A DNA stretch of 64,000 nt from Leptotrichia sp. oral taxon 847 (lineage in GTDB: Bacteria > Fusobacteriota > Fusobacteriia > Fusobacteriales > Leptotrichiaceae): NCBI RefSeq assembly GCF_001553645.1, contig NZ_CP014231.1:496001-560000 (forward strand), written 5' to 3'. Below the pieces are notes generated by a model. That model ran no database searches, was not told where the DNA came from, and saw only the letters and a list, made by a program, of their open reading frames with translations. Shown here in pieces: positions 27,275 through 36,677 of this stretch. Numbering within the stretch: the stretch's first letter is position 1; the number at the start of each line of letters is the position of its first letter. The position numbers and the translations under genes were made by a program.

Positions 27275-27303
27275 ATTATAACAAACTTCACATACTTTGT
27301 AAA
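27275..27303 (-). promoter_or_regulatory. Promoter of the leader ORF / ilvD transcript
   Basis: Reading the minus strand: TTTACA (27,298-27,303), a 17-base spacer, TATAAT (27,275-27,280). Near-consensus sigma-70-type promoter pointing toward the leader ORF and ilvD. Confidence 0.7.
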
Positions 27304-27351
27304 ATATATAATATATATTTAACTATTACTCTCATATATATTTTAATATAC

Positions 27352-27379
27352 AAAAAAAACTACCAAATTAATGGTAGTT
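27352..27379 (-). terminator. Rho-independent terminator of the OmpA-like gene
   Basis: Perfect 8-bp inverted repeat AACTACCA/TGGTAGTT (27,358-27,379) with a minus-strand U-run (27,352-27,357), directly downstream of the OmpA-like stop. Confidence 0.85.
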
Positions 27380-27389
27380 CAAAAATTTA

Positions 27390-28037
27390 CTATTTTTGAT
27401 TTGCTACTATGTTTATTTCAACTCTTCTATTTTGCTGTCTTCCAGCCGCTGTTGTATTAGTTGCGACAGGATTTCTGCTTCCATAGCCTGTGGAAGTGAT
27501 TCTCGAATTAGAAACACCATCTTCCTGTAATAAATTTGCCACCGCATTTGCCCTGTTTACTGATAATGGGTCATTTATTGCGTCATTTCCTGTATTGTCA
27601 GTATGTCCTGAAACTATTATTTTTGAATCAGGATAAGCTTTCAAAGTATCCGCAATTGATCTTACTGTCCCTTTAAACTGCGATTTCACAATATAGCTGT
27701 TTGTATCAAAAGTTATATTTTCAGGAGCGACTAATTTTATTTCACCTTCTCCGGTTCTCACGACTTTTACTCCTGTTCCACTCAATTTTTCTTTCAATTC
27801 CTTTTCCTGTCTGTCAAAAATGTTTCCAATTACTGCACCAACTGCTGCCCCTCCAGCTGTCCCAATAAGTGTCCCTTTTGTATCCTTTCCAATAGCTTGT
27901 CCAATTACAGCTCCTGCCGCTGCACCAATTCCTGTTCCAATTCCTGTTTTACTAATTTTTCTAGTTCCATCAGCCGCTGTTGTACATGAAACTGCTGATA
28001 ATACTAATAACATAATGATTGCCAATATTTTTTTCAT
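27390..28037 (-). CDS. OmpA-family lipoprotein with Gly-zipper domain
   Basis: A 215-residue outer-membrane protein. Signal peptide with lipobox LSAVSC (Cys18), then a Gly-zipper segment (GIGTGIGAAAGAVIGQAIGK, about 33-75) and a C-terminal OmpA peptidoglycan-binding domain (about 105-212) with GHTDNTG, PLSVNRANAV and GYGSRNPVATN...AAGRQQNRRVEI. It would tether the outer membrane to peptidoglycan, which fits a diderm organism. Monocistronic between a terminator and a divergent surface-sugar gene pair. Confidence 0.9.
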   Translation of the reverse strand: MKKILAIIMLLVLSAVSCTTAADGTRKISKTGIGTGIGAAAGAVIGQAIGKDTKGTLIGTAGGAAVGAVIGNIFDRQEKELKEKLSGTGVKVVRTGEGEIKLVAPENITFDTNSYIVKSQFKGTVRSIADTLKAYPDSKIIVSGHTDNTGNDAINDPLSVNRANAVANLLQEDGVSNSRITSTGYGSRNPVATNTTAAGRQQNRRVEINIVANQK

Positions 28038-28292
28038 ATTCCTTCCTCCTTGAAAGTTTTATATGTTTTAATAAATTATACAACATTTTTACTTTTATTT
28101 CGGTTAATTTAAAATTTGAAAATGCTTTTTCAAATAAGAAAATCCATTTTTGCTACAAGACATTGTTAAACATGATAATATTTTGTAATCAAAAATAAAT
28201 TATTAAGAAAAGTAAAAAAATTAGTTAGTTCACAAAATTATTAAATTGTGATAGAATTAATTGATAGAAATAAAATAAGTGGAGAAATATTT

Positions 28293-29375
28293 ATGAATCA
28301 AGATGAAAAATTATTTTTTCGATTTGATGTTCTAAAATTTGTTGCGATTATTATGGTTATTTTTATTCACATTGTATGCAGGAAATTGTATGAGATTGAA
28401 AATGGGATTTCTTACGAATGGATTGTTTCTAATGTGATTGACAGTTTTTGCAGGAGCTGTGTGCCAATTTTTGTTATGGTCAGTGGATTTTTTTTACTCG
28501 GAAAAGATGAAGAAATAACGTTTTTTTTTAAAAAGCGATTTTTGAAGATTATTCCAAAATTTTTGATTTATTCGGTAATTTTTTATCTTTTTACGATAAT
28601 TTTTCAAAGTAATAATTTTAAAAGTGCTCTATTTTTTAAAAAAAGTTTTTATGTAAATTTTGTAAAACAGTTGTTAAATGGCAAAATTTACTATCATTTA
28701 TGGTACGTTTATATGATAATTTCAATTTATCTTGTAACACCAATTTTACGAAAAATTATTTTGTGGGATAAAGAAAAAAAATTTAAAAATACAAAATATT
28801 TGATATTTATTTGGGGATTTTTTTGGATTTTTATACCGTTTTTGGATACGTTCTTGAAACTGAATACAAATGCTTATAATCAAATCGGACAATATATTGG
28901 GTACTTTTTACTTGGATATTTAATTGGGAATAAAAAAATTGAGATTTTTAAAAATAAAAAGGTAAATATGATTTTATTTTTTATATTTAATTTTCTAATT
29001 ATTTATTTTACTTATATTTTTTCAAAAAAAGACAGTAAACTGTTTGACCATTTTTACAATTATCACTCGATATTTGTATTTGTAGTATCAGTTATGCTTT
29101 TTGAATTTATTATAAATTTCGAAGTAAAAAAGAAGCCAAAAAATAAAAATTTGAAATTGAAAAAATTTGTGAAAGCTGTGTCGACTGCGACATTTGATAT
29201 TTATCTGATGCATCCTATTTTTGTGTATTTTTGTGAAAATTATTTTAAAAACAAAATGGGTTATGGAAAATACATAGCTGTTTCTTTTTTTATTGTATTT
29301 TTGGGAGCATTTTTTGTGAGTTTGATTTTTTATTACGTGAAAAAATTATTGGAAAGGAGTATAAAATGGCAGTAA
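28293..29375 (+). CDS. Acyltransferase-3 family membrane protein
   Basis: A 360-residue integral membrane protein with about ten hydrophobic helices. The N-terminal FFRFDVLKFVAIIMVIFIHIV (catalytic-region His) and SRSCVPIFVMVSGFFLLG are typical of the Acyl_transf_3 family (OafA/WecH-like), which O-acylates cell-surface sugars. The chosen start at 28,293 has GGAG eight bases upstream; a GTG at 28,248 is in frame but has no such site. It overlaps the sugar-transferase gene by ten bases, so the two are coupled. Confidence 0.88.
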   Translation: MNQDEKLFFRFDVLKFVAIIMVIFIHIVCRKLYEIENGISYEWIVSNVIDSFCRSCVPIFVMVSGFFLLGKDEEITFFFKKRFLKIIPKFLIYSVIFYLFTIIFQSNNFKSALFFKKSFYVNFVKQLLNGKIYYHLWYVYMIISIYLVTPILRKIILWDKEKKFKNTKYLIFIWGFFWIFIPFLDTFLKLNTNAYNQIGQYIGYFLLGYLIGNKKIEIFKNKKVNMILFFIFNFLIIYFTYIFSKKDSKLFDHFYNYHSIFVFVVSVMLFEFIINFEVKKKPKNKNLKLKKFVKAVSTATFDIYLMHPIFVYFCENYFKNKMGYGKYIAVSFFIVFLGAFFVSLIFYYVKKLLERSIKWQ

Positions 29376-30649
29376 GTGGTGTTAGGAAAAATTATTTGGG
29401 ATTATTTTGGATACTTACAGTAGTCGTTTATTTAATTGGACTTATTATAATAAATAGAGGGCTTGGCTTTAGGAATGTAGGAATATTTGGAGTTGCACTG
29501 ATTGCATATTATGTTGGAAATATTTATAATATTGCGGTTGGACGGTACAAACTTAGAGATATGGCAGTTGTTTGTATCGTTAACTTTATTTTTGCCATAG
29601 TAGCTAATTTTCTTAAAATATTTACGTTCTATGAAGCAATAGTTTTGTTTGGAATAATTGCGATGTTTCAAATAGTTTTTAGATATATTATCATCGTGGG
29701 AGTTGTTGAAAAGCAAAGAATTATGTTTGTTGGAGAAAATGATTACACGAAAGATTTGCTAGTCGGCATAAAAAAAGATGAGCAATATCGATTTATAGAA
29801 CATTACAAAAATGTTGAAAAAAAGGATTATGGATATGATATTTTAAAAATATGTGATTTAAAAAAAGTAGATATAATCGTAGATTTTTCAGAAAATTTAC
29901 TTGTAAATCCTAAAATTGTGGACAAACTTTTGAAAAATAAATTAAAAGGGCTTCAGTACTACAATTATCTGGAATTTTATGAAATGTATGAAAGTAAACT
30001 TCCTGTTTCACATCTAAGTCCGAAGTGGTTTTTGGAAAATACGGGATTTGAAATTTATCATAACAATTTTAATTTGAAAGTTAAAAGGATACTGGATATT
30101 ATTTTTGCATTATTAATAGGGTTTTGTGTAATTCCAATTATGATTATTGCAGCAATCATTATAAAGCTGGAATCAAAAGGACCGATATTTTTTATTCAGG
30201 AAAGAATTGGCGAAGGAAATAAGCCTTTTAAAATTATAAAATTCCGTTCGATGACAACAGATGCGGAAAAAGACGGACCAAAATGGGCGACAAAAAATGA
30301 CAACCGTGTTACAAAATTTGGTAAATTTATGCGACTTACGAGAGTGGACGAGTTGCCACAGCTATGGAACGTCATAAAAGGAGAAATGAGTTTTGTTGGA
30401 CCTAGACCTGAACGTGAATTTTTCATAAAACAATTAGAAAAAGAGATAATGTATTATAATTTGAGACACACTGTAAAACCGGGATTAACAGGTTGGGCAC
30501 AAGTGATGTATCCATACGGAGCAAGTATCGAAGACGCTTACAGAAAGCTTCAATACGATTTATATTATATAAAAAATCATGACATTTTGTTCGATTTGAA
30601 AATTTTATTAAAAACTGTAACAATTGTTATTTTTGGTAAAGGAAGATAG
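29366..30649 (+). CDS. Polyprenyl-phosphate sugar phosphotransferase (exopolysaccharide priming enzyme)
   Basis: A 427-residue member of the bacterial sugar transferase family (WbaP/CpsE-like). Four or five N-terminal transmembrane helices (about 1-110), a nucleotide-binding-like region, then the conserved catalytic domain (about 230-427) with [13 protein letters not shown], the [19 protein letters not shown] loop, [22 protein letters not shown] and the C-terminal [10 protein letters not shown]. It loads the first sugar-1-phosphate onto undecaprenyl phosphate for surface polysaccharide. Only one other polysaccharide gene lies next to it, so the glycan locus is otherwise elsewhere. Confidence 0.93.
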   Translation: MAVSGVRKNYLGLFWILTVVVYLIGLIIINRGLGFRNVGIFGVALIAYYVGNIYNIAVGRYKLRDMAVVCIVNFIFAIVANFLKIFTFYEAIVLFGIIAMFQIVFRYIIIVGVVEKQRIMFVGENDYTKDLLVGIKKDEQYRFIEHYKNVEKKDYGYDILKICDLKKVDIIVDFSENLLVNPKIVDKLLKNKLKGLQYYNYLEFYEMYESKLPVSHLSPKWFLENTGFEIYHNNFNLKVKRILDIIFALLIGFCVIPIMIIAAIIIKLESKGPIFFIQERIGEGNKPFKIIKFRSMTTDAEKDGPKWATKNDNRVTKFGKFMRLTRVDELPQLWNVIKGEMSFVGPRPEREFFIKQLEKEIMYYNLRHTVKPGLTGWAQVMYPYGASIEDAYRKLQYDLYYIKNHDILFDLKILLKTVTIVIFGKGR

Positions 30650-31104
30650 TAAAAAAAGAGATTTTTTATTTTAGTTCTTTTATTCAATTCATAACTTTTT
30701 AAAATTATTTTTCTATTTTTTTAGCAAATAATTTTATATAAATTGTTATTAATCATAAAAAAATCTCCTCTATAAGAATAAGCTATGAAAGAAAGGTAAA
30801 AAAAAAAGAATTTATTTCAAAATTATTGAAAGAACAAATATAATTTTAATAAAAAAATAAAAAAAACATTTTTAAATTAAAGGATTTGTAATGTCACAGA
30901 TACTATAATTATTAAGCAAAATAAGTCTTATAAAAAATTCTCTCAATTATTTTAATTTAAAATTAATGTTTATCTGTAATATAATCACTATAAAAATGCT
31001 TGTTGATAATTATGGACTATATTAAAATATACCTTGTTTACGTATTATAAATATATTAAAATTAATTATAATTTAATAATATATTTTTTTAGAAAAGGAG
31101 AACG
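30650..31104. other. Intergenic, including the upstream part of an inverted repeat
   Basis: No gene is visible. From about 30,815 rightward the DNA is the upstream half of the inverted repeat that carries the unknown gene at 31,105. The first ~130 bases hold weak poly-A/poly-T inverted repeats and no clear terminator. Confidence 0.6.
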
Positions 31105-31505
31105 ATGAAAATGGCAGAAGAATATATTGGAAATGAGGTATTTTATTTTAAGGATATATCAAGTCTTGATACATTTAATCAGACGATTGGGGAAAGATTT
31201 TGTATAAACGAAAATAAAACTTTTGATAGGGATATGATTAAGATACAGATAAAAGATTTGATTTTTGGAGTATGTTTTTTGAAGGATGAAAAGCGAAATG
31301 GAGATGTGTTGGTAATAAGGACAGACAAGATGATAGATTGTGGAAAAATTGAAATATTTGAGGAAGTAAAAAATTTTTATTCAGATTTATATTTTCTAAT
31401 TTTTTATTCAAATGAAAAAGCAAAATATGAAAATTTTGAAAAACTTTTGGGAAAAATTGGGAATGATATGTTAAAAAAAAGTATTCAAAAAATTAGAAGT
31501 GAAAA
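30815..31505 (+). repeat. Inverted repeat, left arm (~690 bp)
   Basis: About 290 bases of upstream DNA plus the whole gene at 31,105-31,518 recur in reverse orientation at about 41,985-42,680. Homology ends close to the gene's last codons on one side and near the AAAGAACAAATAT segment on the other. The extents are by-eye estimates. Confidence 0.75.
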
Positions 31506-31518
31506 AAATGTGATTTGA
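31105..31518 (+). CDS. Unknown protein, copy 1 of an inverted pair
   Basis: A 137-residue protein beginning MKMAEEYIGNEVFYFKDISSLD, with MIKIQIKDLIFGV, VLVIRTDKMIDCGKIEIFEEV and DLYFLIFYSNEK strands, and a lysine-rich helical end. It is about 80% identical to the reverse-strand copy at 41,977-42,384; the middle half is nearly invariant. ATG follows AAGGAGAACG. The alternation of strands and the single CGKIEIF segment do not point to a known family. Both copies keep intact frames with mostly conservative changes, so both may be expressed. Confidence 0.6.
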   Translation: MKMAEEYIGNEVFYFKDISSLDTFNQTIGERFCINENKTFDRDMIKIQIKDLIFGVCFLKDEKRNGDVLVIRTDKMIDCGKIEIFEEVKNFYSDLYFLIFYSNEKAKYENFEKLLGKIGNDMLKKSIQKIRSEKNVI

Positions 31519-31554
31519 AACTTTGATAAAATTTAAAATTTAAGTTAAACAAAA

Positions 31555-31592
31555 AAGACTATTTCAAACTTTTCGAGATAGCCTTTTTTTAT
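31555..31592. terminator. Bidirectional terminator
   Basis: Inverted repeat AAGACTATTTC/GAGATAGCCTT (31,555-31,585, one mismatch per strand) with a T-run on the right and an A-run on the left; it can end both the plus-strand unknown gene and the minus-strand fructose operon. Confidence 0.8.
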
Positions 31593-31610
31593 TAATTCAA
31601 CTGAAATTTT

Positions 31611-33584
31611 TTATGCCACTTTTTTCTTTAATAATCCTAGCAGCACTGCTGATATAATTGCACCAACTACAACTGCAAATAAATACAAGAAAAATCCGTT
31701 TCCACCATTTGCAGTCTTACTTAATCCCATTACTAAAATTCCTCCATGAGGTGCTGGTATTTTAACTCTAAATAATCCAATTAAAGCTCCTGCCACTGCT
31801 GAACCTACAATACTTGCGGGTATTACTCTTGTAGGATCTGCTGCCGCATAAGGAATTGCACCTTCTGTAATGAATGAGAATCCCATAATGTAATTTGTAA
31901 GTCCTGCTTCTCTTTCTTGTGCAGTAAATTTATCTTTAAACAATGTAGATGCCAATGCAATCGCTATTGGTGGAACCATTCCTCCAGCCATAACTGCCGC
32001 CATTGAGAAAGTTCCTCCCGAAGTCATTGTTGCCGCTGTCAATGTTCCTGTTCCAAATACATAAGCCACTTTATTTATAGGTCCACCCATGTCTACTGAC
32101 ATCATTCCGCCTAATATTGCTCCTAATAATATTGCACTTGCTCCTTGCATTGAAGATAATCCGTTATTTAACCAAACATTTATAAAAGTAGCTATCGGAT
32201 TAACGACTACCCACATTATTGTCCCTGTTATTAATACTGATAATACTGGGTACAATAAAATCATCTTTAAACCATTTAACGATCTTGGCAATCCTGACAA
32301 TACTTTTACTAAAATTTTAACTACTACACCCGCTAAAAATCCACCGATTAATGCACCAATAAATCCTGAAACTGGACCATCTTTTACTATTGGCTGAGTT
32401 GCTAAGAATCCTGCAACAAGTCCTGGAGTTAACGCAGCTCTTTCACTCATACTAAGCGCTATGTATCCACCTAAAATTGGCAAGAACAATCCAAATGCCG
32501 CTTTTCCAACTGTCATCAACAATTTCGCCATTGCATTTGTTGTACCAAAATTAGATCCTGCATTCGCATGGCCTGTCAACGTATCAACCAAAAACGCCAA
32601 TGCAATCAAAATTCCTCCACTTATTACCAACGGCAACATATAAGAAACTCCACTTAATAAGTGTTTGTAAAGTCCTTTTTTTTCATTTGAAGCCTCTTCA
32701 CCTGAAGAAGCTTTTGAAGAACCACTTGCATGGAAAATAGGTGCTTTTCCATCTAAGACTTGTTGAATCAAGGCTTTTGCGTTATTAATTCCTTCTTTTG
32801 CTTCCACTTGAATTAACGGTTTTCCATCAAATCTATCCACTTCAATATTTCTATTTATCGCTAAAATAACACCTTTTGCTTTCTTGATGTCATCGCTTGT
32901 CAAAACATCTTTTCTACCGTCTGCTCCATTTGTTTCTACTTTTATTTTTACTCCCATTTCTTCAGCTGCTTTTTTTAAGGCTGCCGCTGCCATGTATGTA
33001 TGAGCAATTCCTGTTGGGCAAGCTGTCGCTGCAATGATATAAGGTTCATCTCCCGAATTTTCAGAAACTTTTATTTGTTTTGCTTCTTCTTTAACTTCTT
33101 CTTTTTTTTCGGATTCTTCAGGGAATTTTTCAGCTTCAGTTTTATTTATAATATCTAAAACTGCATCTGCTGTTGGAGCTTTTTCCAAAGCTTCTTTAAA
33201 ATCATCATCCAATAATAACTGTGAAAGTCTAGCTAATGTCTCGATGTGAGTATTATTTGCCCCGTCTGGCGCTGCAATCATAAAAAACAATGTTGCTGGT
33301 TCTCCATCCAATGAATCGTAGTCAATTCCACTCATTTTTCTTCCCATCGCAAGAGCTGGTTGTTTTACAAATTCTGTCTTTGCATGAGGAATAGCAATTC
33401 CTTCTCCAATTCCTGTTGAACTTTGTTCTTCTCTTGCTTCAAGCGCTTTTACATATCCGTCGTAATCATTTAAAACACCTGTTTTTTCGTGAAGTCTTGC
33501 CAGTTCTCTTATAACACTTGGTTTATCATTTGATTTTATGTCAAGATTTATTCTGTCTTTTATTAATAAATCTGATATTTTCAT
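31611..33584 (-). CDS. fruA: PTS fructose transporter, EIIA-EIIB-EIIC fusion
   Basis: FruA transports fructose and phosphorylates it at C1. The 657-residue protein has EIIA (about 1-150; phosphorylated His in GIAIPHAKTEF), EIIB (about 180-280; active Cys in ATACPTGIAHTYMAAAAL) and EIIC (about 310-655; many membrane helices, with GGFLAGVVVKILVK and IPYAAADPTRVIPASI). Order and length match the single-polypeptide fructose PTS. It lies 35 bases downstream of fruK, in the order fruK-fruA, with no FruR-type regulator in the window. Confidence 0.95.
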   Translation of the reverse strand: MKISDLLIKDRINLDIKSNDKPSVIRELARLHEKTGVLNDYDGYVKALEAREEQSSTGIGEGIAIPHAKTEFVKQPALAMGRKMSGIDYDSLDGEPATLFFMIAAPDGANNTHIETLARLSQLLLDDDFKEALEKAPTADAVLDIINKTEAEKFPEESEKKEEVKEEAKQIKVSENSGDEPYIIAATACPTGIAHTYMAAAALKKAAEEMGVKIKVETNGADGRKDVLTSDDIKKAKGVILAINRNIEVDRFDGKPLIQVEAKEGINNAKALIQQVLDGKAPIFHASGSSKASSGEEASNEKKGLYKHLLSGVSYMLPLVISGGILIALAFLVDTLTGHANAGSNFGTTNAMAKLLMTVGKAAFGLFLPILGGYIALSMSERAALTPGLVAGFLATQPIVKDGPVSGFIGALIGGFLAGVVVKILVKVLSGLPRSLNGLKMILLYPVLSVLITGTIMWVVVNPIATFINVWLNNGLSSMQGASAILLGAILGGMMSVDMGGPINKVAYVFGTGTLTAATMTSGGTFSMAAVMAGGMVPPIAIALASTLFKDKFTAQEREAGLTNYIMGFSFITEGAIPYAAADPTRVIPASIVGSAVAGALIGLFRVKIPAPHGGILVMGLSKTANGGNGFFLYLFAVVVGAIISAVLLGLLKKKVA

Positions 33585-33619
33585 ACTTTTCCCCTTCTTT
33601 CCAACTATAATTTTTATTT

Positions 33620-34537
33620 TTAAACTGTTTCTTTCAAAATTTCAATTTCACTGTATAATTTATCAACTAAATCTTTTTCAGCCATCCCGTAAGAATAAGC
33701 TGTAGCACTTCCTGAAGCAACTGCCAATTTAAATGAATCTTCTGTTGACATCCCTTTGACAAATCCTGCCACAAATCCAGCTACCATCGAGTCCCCAGCT
33801 CCAATCGAATTAATCAGTTTCCCTTTTGGAACACTAGCTTCCAGTACAAACGCTTTATTCACAAGCAAAGCTCCATCACCGCCACGGGATAAAATGACAT
33901 TTTTTACTCCTCTGTCCAAGAAATATTTACATTTTTCAACGATTTCCTGTTTAGTTTCCAATTTTTCCCCAAACATATCCCTTAATTCATGAATATTTGG
34001 TTTTACAAACAAGTTGTTGTGAATATTTTCCTGTAATAAATTTCCTCTTGTATCAAGCACTATTTCTACATTTTCTTTTACATTTTCAGACAATTCTTTG
34101 TAGATTTTGCTGCTAATCGATGCGGGAATACTTCCAGATAGGACTAAAATATCTCCATCTTTTAAGTCTGATACTTTTTTTATTAATTCTTTTAATTTTT
34201 CATCTGTTATTTTAGGAGAAACACCGGTTAATTCCGTTTCTTTGTCATTTCCATTAACTTTTACATTGATTCTCGTAATGCCTTCAAGTTCTACAAATTC
34301 TGTTTGAATATTTTCTTTTTTTAAATCCTCTTTGATAAAATCTCCAACAAATCCCGCAACAAATCCAATTGCTGTCGATTTTACGTTCAAATTTTTTAAT
34401 ACTTTTGAAACATTAATTCCTTTTCCCCCAGCTCTGTAATTTACTTTGGTAGCAAGGTTCAAATTTTCCACTTCCAAATCATCTTTAAGATACATATCAT
34501 AATCCAATGCGGGATTTAACGTCAATGTATAAATCAT
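33620..34537 (-). CDS. fruK: 1-phosphofructokinase
   Basis: FruK phosphorylates fructose-1-phosphate to fructose-1,6-bisphosphate. The 305-residue PfkB-family kinase has the N-terminal substrate motif YTLTLNPALDYDMYLKDDLEV, the GGKGINVSKVLKNLN loop, and the C-terminal catalytic GAGDSMVAGFVAG with Asp base. First gene of the fruKA operon, with a start ATG after AAGGAGGAAG. Intact. Confidence 0.95.
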   Translation of the reverse strand: MIYTLTLNPALDYDMYLKDDLEVENLNLATKVNYRAGGKGINVSKVLKNLNVKSTAIGFVAGFVGDFIKEDLKKENIQTEFVELEGITRINVKVNGNDKETELTGVSPKITDEKLKELIKKVSDLKDGDILVLSGSIPASISSKIYKELSENVKENVEIVLDTRGNLLQENIHNNLFVKPNIHELRDMFGEKLETKQEIVEKCKYFLDRGVKNVILSRGGDGALLVNKAFVLEASVPKGKLINSIGAGDSMVAGFVAGFVKGMSTEDSFKLAVASGSATAYSYGMAEKDLVDKLYSEIEILKETV

Positions 34538-34578
34538 ATCTTCCTCCTTAAATTTTATAAATTTTTAAATATTTATTT

Positions 34579-35454
34579 TTAAAGTTTCATTTTATATTTT
34601 ATAATTCTGTTGTCTGAAATTAAAATATAAATTTCATCTTCAATTATACATATTTTTTGTATTTTGCTATCTGCGACTTTTTTTCTTATCAATATTTTAA
34701 AATTTTTATCTGTAATTATCATCGTTCCGTCAACTAGCCCAATGAAAAATTTCCCCTCGTTTTCTTCGATGTAATTAACTTTTATATCCGCTATTTTTAT
34801 AGAATTATACAATTCCTTGTCCAAAATATTCCAGATTTCTATCTCGCCGTCCTGTGTTCCTGCAAAATATCTAAGTCCCACAATCTTAGAATATGTGTGG
34901 TCGTTATCGGTTCTTATTTCAAATATTTTTTTTAATTTATTTTCAAAAATATATATTGTGTTATCTTCTTTGTTTTTTTCTTTAAATTTAATTATAACAT
35001 TTTCACCACTCGTAAAAATATCGTAATTGCCGCTATTTTTATTTTTGTTTATTTTTGTGAAAATTAATTCTTTTGTATCCACATCGTAGGAGAACAGCAC
35101 ATTACCTTCGATGTACACAATTCTGCCACTTGTTATAAAATTCATAACACTAACCACTCTGTCTGTGTCAAATACAAGTGCTTTTATTCTTTTTTTGTTT
35201 CCATCACATTTATAGACCTTCCCGCTGGAAGTTGACACAAAAAATATACTTGATACAAATAACTGATTTTTTTCTTTTATATATTTTATAATTTTGCTAT
35301 TTTTTACTTTTCCGCCACTTTCTTTTTCAAATATTCCCTTTTTAAAGAAAATCAACTTTTCACCAGTTGTAATAATTCTCTTATTTACAGGTTCCACGCC
35401 AAAATCGTTAACTTTTGTCTTATAGGTAATGTCTTCTTCTAAAGTTATATTCAT
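34579..35454 (-). CDS. Unknown beta-propeller-like protein
   Basis: A 291-residue protein made of short repeated beta strands (for example FVSTSSGKVYKCDG, RYFAGTQDGEIEIWN, FFIGLVDGTMIIT, EIYILISDNRIIKYKM), the four-strand spacing of a WD40/beta-propeller-like fold. No signal peptide is visible, so it is probably cytoplasmic. It lies 24 bases downstream of a secreted small protein and is likely cotranscribed with it. No specific family was recognised; a scaffold or protein-binding role would be typical of the fold but is not shown. Confidence 0.6.
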   Translation of the reverse strand: MNITLEEDITYKTKVNDFGVEPVNKRIITTGEKLIFFKKGIFEKESGGKVKNSKIIKYIKEKNQLFVSSIFFVSTSSGKVYKCDGNKKRIKALVFDTDRVVSVMNFITSGRIVYIEGNVLFSYDVDTKELIFTKINKNKNSGNYDIFTSGENVIIKFKEKNKEDNTIYIFENKLKKIFEIRTDNDHTYSKIVGLRYFAGTQDGEIEIWNILDKELYNSIKIADIKVNYIEENEGKFFIGLVDGTMIITDKNFKILIRKKVADSKIQKICIIEDEIYILISDNRIIKYKMKL

Positions 35455-35478
35455 TTTTTTACCTTCCCGAACATCATT

Positions 35479-36018
35479 TTAATAAACAATATCTTCGGTT
35501 GGCCCATATCCATTTGTTTTAAATATATTAACTACATTACTGTTTACTTTAGAAAAAATTTCATTGTTATAGTACATCTTCCAGTCTCCGTCAGGTTTAG
35601 TTGTGTCTAAAATATATTTGAAAAACATAAACGTGTCATTTTGCTTAGCATCATAAATATATAATCTATATGTATAAAATTGTGGTTTATCTTTTAAATT
35701 TTTTGCCGGAATATTACTTGGAATCAATTTGGCAATATCATCTTCAAAATCTAGCAATATTTTCATAATATTTTCATAAGTTAATTCTTTTTTTTCTTTT
35801 TCATTGTACACAAGCCCAACTTCCAAATTTCCAGAACCTATGTAATATGTCAAAAAATCATTGTCAACATCGCAATAAATATTTCCCTTCAATTCTGTTT
35901 TATTTATCAACTCTATTTCTTTTCTTACATAAAAATTAGGATTTTTAATCCAATGACAAGTTCCTGAAAAAGAAAGCCCAGAAATCAGCAATGCTAACGA
36001 AATTACAAGTTTTTTCAT
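35479..36018 (-). CDS. Unknown secreted protein
   Basis: A 179-residue protein with a signal peptide (MKKLVISLALLISGLSFSG, followed by TCHW). The mature part has an even mix of charged residues and strands (EVGLVYNEKEK, PQFYTYRLYIYD, FMFFKYILDTTK) and no recognised domain. The Cys after the signal is not in a canonical lipobox. It starts the two-gene unit with the propeller-like protein. Start ATG follows AAGGAGAA. Confidence 0.6.
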   Translation of the reverse strand: MKKLVISLALLISGLSFSGTCHWIKNPNFYVRKEIELINKTELKGNIYCDVDNDFLTYYIGSGNLEVGLVYNEKEKKELTYENIMKILLDFEDDIAKLIPSNIPAKNLKDKPQFYTYRLYIYDAKQNDTFMFFKYILDTTKPDGDWKMYYNNEIFSKVNSNVVNIFKTNGYGPTEDIVY

Positions 36019-36677
36019 TATAAATTCTCCTTTAACATCAAAATAAAACTTTTACTTTTTTTTTAATTTTTATATACTAATAAAAAACATTTTTATTCCT
36101 TTAATTCACAAAAAAATTTTACCATATTTTTTAATTAATTACAAGGGAAAAAATTAGTAAGCGCGAAGTAAAATATTTAGAGATAAGTAAAAACTTCTAT
36201 TTCAAGTTTCTTAATTTAATCCACAAAGTTACTAAAATAATTTTTTTTTAAGCAGAAGTGCTCATCGCCGCACCCCTGCACCCCGGCAAGGCTCAAGACA
36301 TTTTTATGCACTGCCAAAAAACTCGCACTAATCGTGCTCAGACAGTTTTGTCAGCACATAAAAATGCTCCGACGGTTTAAATTCTACTATTATACAAAAG
36401 GTGTCGTGATTTTTTTGGAGTAAAGACGACTGCCTGAACGAAGTGAGTTTCGGCTTTGCTTCAAAAAAATTCTTAGACGAGCGTGGGGATTATAAGGGGA
36501 AATGGCGGCCCTTTCCCCTTATGTAAAAAATAAAAAAATAATATTAAACAAAATAACATTTTGTAATCAAGAATAACTTAAAAAATTTAAAAGTAAAAAA
36601 TTTACGAAAAAAATATTGATTTTTATAGAAAATAATTGTATTATTAAACAACGATTATAAAGAAGGAGAATTTTTTT
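36019..36677. other. Long intergenic region with promoter-like DNA and a GC-rich island
   Basis: No gene is visible in 659 bases. The first and last ~150 bases are typical AT-rich spacer. The middle 270 bases are much richer in G+C and hold palindromes (see the repeat entry). The right end carries the likely promoter and ribosome binding site (AGAAGGAGAA) of the phospholipase D-like gene. Confidence 0.7.
36252..36523. repeat. GC-rich palindromic island (possible interspersed repeat or structured RNA)
   Basis: G+C is clearly higher than in the surrounding DNA. Two palindromes stand out: CATTTTTATG (36,299-36,308) with its complement CATAAAAATG (36,357-36,366), enclosing further partly paired sequence; and ATAAGGGGAAA...TTTCCCCTTAT near 36,490-36,522, an 11-bp stem with a short loop. 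No long ORF crosses it in any frame. It could be a MITE-like repeat, an insertion remnant or a structured RNA. Confidence 0.6.

Noticed and set aside
30660-30775. Inverted AAAAGAGATTTTTT/ATAAAAAAATCTC pair as a terminator of the sugar-transferase gene
   Set aside because: The arms are about 90 bases apart and made of poly-A/T, with no compact hairpin.
36252-36523. Small protein encoded in the GC-rich island
   Set aside because: All six frames are broken by stops within about 40 codons and no ribosome binding site precedes a start.
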